Shown here in pieces: positions 31,400 through 35,963 of a stretch of 35,963 nucleotides of DNA. Position 1 is the stretch's first letter. Each line of letters starts with the position of its first letter. The translations under genes were made by a program, and so were the position numbers. The notes beneath the pieces were generated by a model, which was not told where the DNA came from, did no database searches, and saw only the letters and a list, made by a program, of their open reading frames with translations. The DNA lies in assembly GCA_004154925.1 (NCBI GenBank), contig QJNS01000413.1:5164-41126 (forward strand), written 5' to 3'. This DNA comes from Monosporascus cannonballus. Taxonomy: Eukaryota; Ascomycota; Sordariomycetes; Xylariales.

Positions 31400-32464
31400 T
31401 ATTCTACGTTAAAGCATTTTTGGTCTTTCCGACGCGAGCAACAAGAAGTCGGATGAAAGACTGGATGCACATATCGAAAACGCTTAATTATTTGTATATG
31501 TGATTTTGGAAGAGGAGGACTCCTTCCGGTACATAGATACGTTTCAGCAAGCATTTTGGCCGAAGACATTGCCAACTAGCAGGAAATTCATCAACAGGTA
31601 TTCAAGCCTCTGCTTGGGACCATATTATATCGGCCTATGGGTGGCTATATGTAGATTCTGCGGCTAACTGATTCTAAACCCGAACCTTGACACTATTAGG
31701 TGAAGAAGATGGCTACGGTTATCGCTTCTTATCGTCGGGGAGCCCTGCGGCTTATTGGAGTATAATGCATCCTACGGCAGCTGATCCGTGCACATCCGTT
31801 CTCCCCTTTTTCTGGTCTATGTGTGTCGCCGCCAGGGGCTAGATAATAAATCTGCAAGATATTGCATTTCCTTTACCGATTACCAGGCAGACGGGCCCGG
31901 GGTCGGACAACCACGGTCTCAAGCCACATTCAATTCGATTCCTTGGTAAGTACGTACCTTCGTAGCGCTCAGTCTGAAATCAGGGGCAACGTCAACTGTC
32001 TCCATATACATGTATATGTAATATGTATATATAAATATGTACAAATGAGGATTAAGGTTAGCTGGGAATGGACTCGTTTTAAGTGCTAAGTATCCACTAA
32101 GGGGGCTGCGATTGGTTAATTGCAATAAGGGTGGCATCGATAAAGATAAGGATCAAAAAAAAAAGTTACTATTGGAAATCGATGTCGTAACCTGCGCTTC
32201 AATTCTATAATCAAATACCCAACCCGACGACCAGCTCTAAATTCTATGTCTATACACAACATAGAACATCAAGCGCATTACCCACGACTCCTGTACTAGT
32301 TTTTATTATTACCAGGGGCTAAATCGAGATCGCGATTATCCGGGACAAGCCCATCCTTTTCCATGACGCTTCGGTGATCGTCAGCCGAGCCGCTCTCGTT
32401 TCTAAATCATCAAGGTCCGACCGGTGGTGACTGGTCCCGGCAGGCCTGGCGCGCGCTCAAATCC
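31400..32464. other. Intergenic region upstream of RIM2
   Basis: No convincing gene. An AT microsatellite-like stretch (ATACATGTATATGTAATATG and similar) lies at about 32005-32042. The last 150 bp are GC-rich and probably contain the RIM2 promoter and leader. Confidence 0.55.
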
Positions 32465-33918
32465 ATGGCTCACCAGTCGCAACCGCACCCGACCTACACC
32501 ATGGACGCGTCAAAAGGACACCGACATGCCGTATCATCCATAAGAGAGCAGTCGCCGTTGCCGCAGTCGCGCGAGCTCGGCGGCGCCACCCCCCAACCCA
32601 ACGTAGCTACGGCGAAACCGTCGCCGTTCGCCAAGTCATGGCCACATCTTGTCGCGGGCGGGTACGTTGCAAAGGACTTGCCTCTTCTGAAGGGCCTCGC
32701 TTTCTAGGCCGAACACGGACAGATCCATGAATGTACGGGCTAACATGTACGTTCGACGCTTTAGAATCGGAGGCATGACAGCCGCAGTTCTGACCGCGCC
32801 CCTCGACGTCCTCAAGACCCGACTGCAATCGGACTTCTACCAAGCTCACCTCCGGGCCGCGCGCGCCGCCACGGGACAAGCCCGCCTGGGCCCCCTCCGA
32901 TCCGTAACGTACCACCTCGCGGAGACGGTGCAGATTCTGCGGGACGTGCACCGGCTGGAGGGGTGGCGGGCACTGTTCAAGGGCCTGGGGCCGAACCTGG
33001 TCGGCGTGGTGCCCGCGCGCAGCATCAACTTCTACGTCTACGGTACCGGGAAGCGGGTCTACTCGCGGCTCTTCGCCGAGGACGGGAAGGTCAACGAGGG
33101 CCCGCTGGTCCACCTCGCTAGCGCCATCACGGCGGGCATCGCGACGGGCACGGCGACGAACCCGATCTGGCTGGTCAAGACGCGCCTGCAGCTCGACAAG
33201 AACCACGCCGAGCGCGTCGCGGACCACTCTCCGGGGGGCGGCGGTCAGAAGGGAGGCCACGGCGACGCGCGCGCCTTCCGCCGGTACCGCAACTCCTGGG
33301 ACTGCATCCGACAGACGCTGCGGAACGAGGGACCGCGGGGCTTCTTCAAGGGCCTCAGCGCGAGCTACCTCGGCGTCACCGAGAGCACCCTGCAGTGGGT
33401 CCTCTACGAGGACATCAAGCGCCGGCTCCGGGCCCACCAGGCCGCCCTTGTCGCCAGCGGCCGCGAGAAGAACTGGTGGGACCACACGGTCGACTGGACG
33501 GGGAACTTCATGGGCGCCGGCTTCGCGAAGGGTGTGGCGAGCGTGCTTTCGTATCCGCACGAGGTAAGTTTTACTTTAAACACCCCACTCTTACCCTCAT
33601 CCCGTTCCGTTAGTTTCGTCTCCATCTGGAGTCGACAAAAGTGATGGACGAGTGAACAGGTGCATAGACAAATAGATAGGGCGGTCGTGCTGACGAGCTC
33701 GATAGGTTGCGCGGACGCGACTGCGACAGGCGCCTATGCAGGACGGTAGGCCAAAGTACACGGGCCTCGTGCAGTGCTTCAAGCTCGTCTGGAAGGAGGA
33801 GGGTGTCATGGGGCTGTACGGAGGTCTGACGCCCCATCTCATGCGCACCATCCCCTCGGCCGCCATCATGTTCGGCATGTACGAGGGCATCCTTAAGCTA
33901 TTCGACACTAAAAGCTAG
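32465..33918 (+). CDS. RIM2: Mitochondrial carrier, pyrimidine nucleotide transporter RIM2 type
   Basis: Exons 32465-32661, 32765-33563 and 33706-33918 give 402 residues. RIM2 (SLC25 family) exchanges pyrimidine nucleotides across the mitochondrial inner membrane and affects mitochondrial DNA maintenance and iron use. Three repeats are present: PLDVLKTRLQ (78-87), PIWLVKTRLQ (199-208) and PHEVARTRLR (330-339). Trp replaces the acidic residue in the second signature, as in RIM2/PNC and folate-type carriers. AGGIGGMTAAVLTAPLD and PARSINFYVYGTGKR also fit RIM2. A His/Gly-rich insertion follows repeat 2 (ADHSPGGGGQKGGH). The first 60 residues are polar, as in other fungal RIM2. Introns: 103 bp (GTACGT...TTTAG, branch GCTAACA) and 142 bp (GTAAGT...GATAG, branch GCTGACG). 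A second in-frame ATG at 32501 (ACCATGGAC) is an alternative start. Confidence 0.93.
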
Positions 33919-35360
33919 GCGGCTCCTCCCACAGCTGAACGAAATCGCCTCCTTCAATCAACCGAAACTCCAATTCCGCGGGGGTTGATGCAATGTGAAA
34001 GCTTGCCAACGATTTAAGCAAACGATCCTCCCTCCTCCCAGGTCAAGTGGCTTATATTTTGTATTACTATTACTACGAATTATTCCCCGCGCTGGCGTCT
34101 CTGAGCCGTTGATTATCTGTACAAAAGTGCGGCAGACCGGGCTCCATTCTCGGCCGCTAGCTAACACCTATAACGACCCTATCCCTCCCCATCAACACTA
34201 TCATCAAAGACGCCCGAGATCTCGTCTAACTCACCCTCAGGAAATGCACTTTATAGAACCACGAAATAGAACACGCGGGTCCGCTGTCGGTTAGCCGGGT
34301 GAGTCGGTATTATGTCCATCTCCCGGCTTGTCCGTCAAGGCTCGGGCCCGCCCACATTTACACATACATGCACAACACGCACGGGCACATACCTACGTAT
34401 TCTGGAGTTCAGGGTAGACTGGAAAACGGGGTGATTAGAAAGCAATTCACTCTTCTATGGCCATATTAGTCCTGCTCTGGAGCGTGATTTGGATGTGGCT
34501 GGCTTTGGTGGGGCTGGTTGGTATGTCGGGAAATGGGGAAAGGGGAATGAGGAATGAGAATGGAACGGGGAAACGACCGGACGACCGACGTGTACTTATG
34601 TATATATGTATAGACGATGCATGAGAAGAGGAACGTGTACGATTATTGTCGCTCGCGCATATGTATATGTTTGGGATCTGTGTACGATTTCTGGACTATT
34701 AGGCCTAAGAAGCGGACCGGCTGTTGTTCTCGCTCATCAATTGATGCGGACGAGGTCTTTTGCTTACGCCTTCGTCTTAAAGAGGGTCATACAGGGCCGA
34801 GAGACTAGCCGCGGGTTTTGCTACGGCGGTGGATATTAGGTGATGGACGTGGTTAGGTGTCTTATTTATCACGACTTATCTAGCCAGGTTAACAAGGTTA
34901 ATTAAGTAAGACTTTGCTGTGCGTGTTTAATGCGGGACTGACTGGATTCGTTGCGTTGACCTTGCTAAGTGCTTGTACAACCACGAACACTTCTCCTGTC
35001 TGCAGGTACTCCAAAAAAGCTGAATCAAGTAAGGTCTAGACACGATTCGTTAATTAGCCCACGGATGTGCTAGACGGGGTAGAGCTTCATGCACATACTC
35101 GCTACGCCCCGCCGAAAATGTTACCGTACTACGGCTCCGGTCAAGACTGTTCTCGTCAGACGGTCTGGCCCCGCGGTCGACAGATGGTGCTCTTGTGCAT
35201 CCACCGTTATCCTGTGCTTATGCTTACCTTTTCCTCTCCGATCCTGTAACTAAGGCTGCTGCCATCCCCGGAACCACCCGTAAAAAGGACAGCAGCTTCT
35301 TGCCTTCTCTCACATCGGAACGCGCAATCGCGCGCGGCTTTAGCCCAGAAACGGCAATCA
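33919..35360. other. Intergenic region between RIM2 and the permease
   Basis: About 1.4 kb without a recognisable gene; open frames are under 100 codons and compositionally random. It should hold the RIM2 3' UTR and the permease promoter. Confidence 0.55.
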
Positions 35361-35884
35361 ATGGATTCAGGAGCCCACGGCGACAAGAAGCAGGCCGTAG
35401 CGGTGGACGCGGAGGCACAGGCCGCCGCTACCCCGACCCGCGATGCCGATGCCGACATCGAGCCCGGCGAGATCCGGCTACCGACCGGCGAGATCGTCAA
35501 CGCGTCCGGCCACCGGCAGGAACTGGAGAGGAACTTCGTCAGTTTATCGTCTGATAATTTCCTACTTGCACCTGCTTCTACTCCGCTTGATTTTGCTTTG
35601 ACACACCGATTGCTTGGCTGACAGGCTGGCTGACTGAGTGGGTCTCTTCCTAGAACTTGCTGAATATGTGCGCCGTAGCTATCGTCATCGGGAACTGTTG
35701 GGCGATTTCGGGGGCGACTATCGTGGGTTGTTACTTTCGCTGTAGTTATTGATTCCCAGAGTCTTATTAGCGCCCGAGTGATTTGTCTGTCTGTCTGTCC
35801 GGTCGGCCACGGAATCCCAATCGGGTTATGATGGCAGATACTGTCCGTCAATAACGGCGGTGCGCCGGGCGTCATATATGAATT
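35361..35884 (+). CDS. APC-family permease (choline/amino-acid/GABA type), 5' part only
   Basis: Exons 35361-35537, 35654-35722 and 35838-35884 (the last ends at a donor, GTAGGT). The contig ends before the next exon. The first 59 residues are a hydrophilic cytosolic tail (MDSGAHGDKKQ... GEIRLPTGEIVNASG). The family signature follows: RQELERNF, NLLNMCAVAIVIGNCWAISG (first membrane segment) and NNGGAPGVIYEF. This matches the start of fungal amino-acid/choline transporters of the HNM1/GABA-permease group, whose usual length is about 500 residues. Introns are 116 bp (GTCAGT...CCTAG, with GGCTGACTGAG as branch) and 115 bp (GTGGGT...GGCAG); the second is needed to continue the motif and avoids a TGA. 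The substrate cannot be set from this fragment. Confidence 0.82.
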
Positions 35885-35931
35885 GTAGGTACAATACCGT
35901 CCAGATCGTTCCAGACATCATATCTGCATTC

Positions 35932-35963
35932 GGGGGGGGGGGGGGGGGGGCCCCCAAAAAAAA
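35932..35963. other. Contig-edge homopolymers
   Basis: 19 G, then 5 C, then 8 A end the sequence inside a permease intron. Such runs at both ends suggest assembly or sequencing artefact, not chromosome structure. Confidence 0.8.

Noticed and set aside
32607..33560. 317-codon minus-strand open frame
   Set aside because: Antisense shadow of RIM2 exon 2 caused by high GC content.

Overview
The window looks like one complete contig of a filamentous ascomycete (Pezizomycotina, most likely Sordariomycetes). Evidence: short GT-AG introns with CTAAC/CTGAC-type branch sites, GC-rich exons, proteins of fungal type (SNX3/Grd19, LSm7, a Zn2Cys6-like protein, the RIM2 carrier, a choline/amino-acid permease), and a large AT-rich block with the signature of repeat-induced point mutation (RIP). 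The contig begins with 19 C and ends with 19 G, so both ends are probably assembly breaks. The first and last genes are cut by them.

Layout: 1-372, last exon of an unrecognised gene. 373-1576, intergenic. 1577-17501, a nested transposon island flanked by an 8-bp direct repeat. 17502-19073, upstream region and SNX3 (+). 20169-22472, an unrecognised multi-exon gene with disrupted frames (+). 22523-22652, a 130-bp miniature relative of the island's outer element. 25432-26031, LSM7 (-). 29528-31399, a protein with an internal Zn2Cys6 motif (+). 32465-33918, mitochondrial carrier RIM2 (+). 35361-end, 5' part of an APC-family permease (+). The genes are housekeeping or independent and do not form a cluster or pathway.

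The centre of interest is the island, which has three levels. The outer element (1585-17493) has 12-bp perfect terminal inverted repeats starting TAGGG and an 8-bp target duplication (ATCTTATG), the hallmarks of the hAT superfamily. Its ends are packed with palindromic GGGTACCC/CCAAGG motifs. Into it a Ty1/copia LTR retrotransposon inserted (3465-11097; 207-bp LTRs; target duplication ATATT). Into that element's reverse transcriptase gene a 1.5-kb LTR element inserted (7933-9444; 165-bp LTRs; target duplication TAAGG). The only coding sequence recognisable in this innermost element is a gag-like zinc knuckle, the layout described in plants as TR-GAG. All three levels are RIP-mutated. The copia LTRs differ at 50 of 207 sites (46 transitions), and the inner LTRs at 28 of 165 sites (all transitions). 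Key retroelement residues are lost as RIP predicts: the zinc knuckles lose Cys/His to Tyr, and the RT YVDD reads YVDN. The outer element, without its passengers, is still about 8.3 kb, unusually large for a hAT, and I could not identify its transposase.
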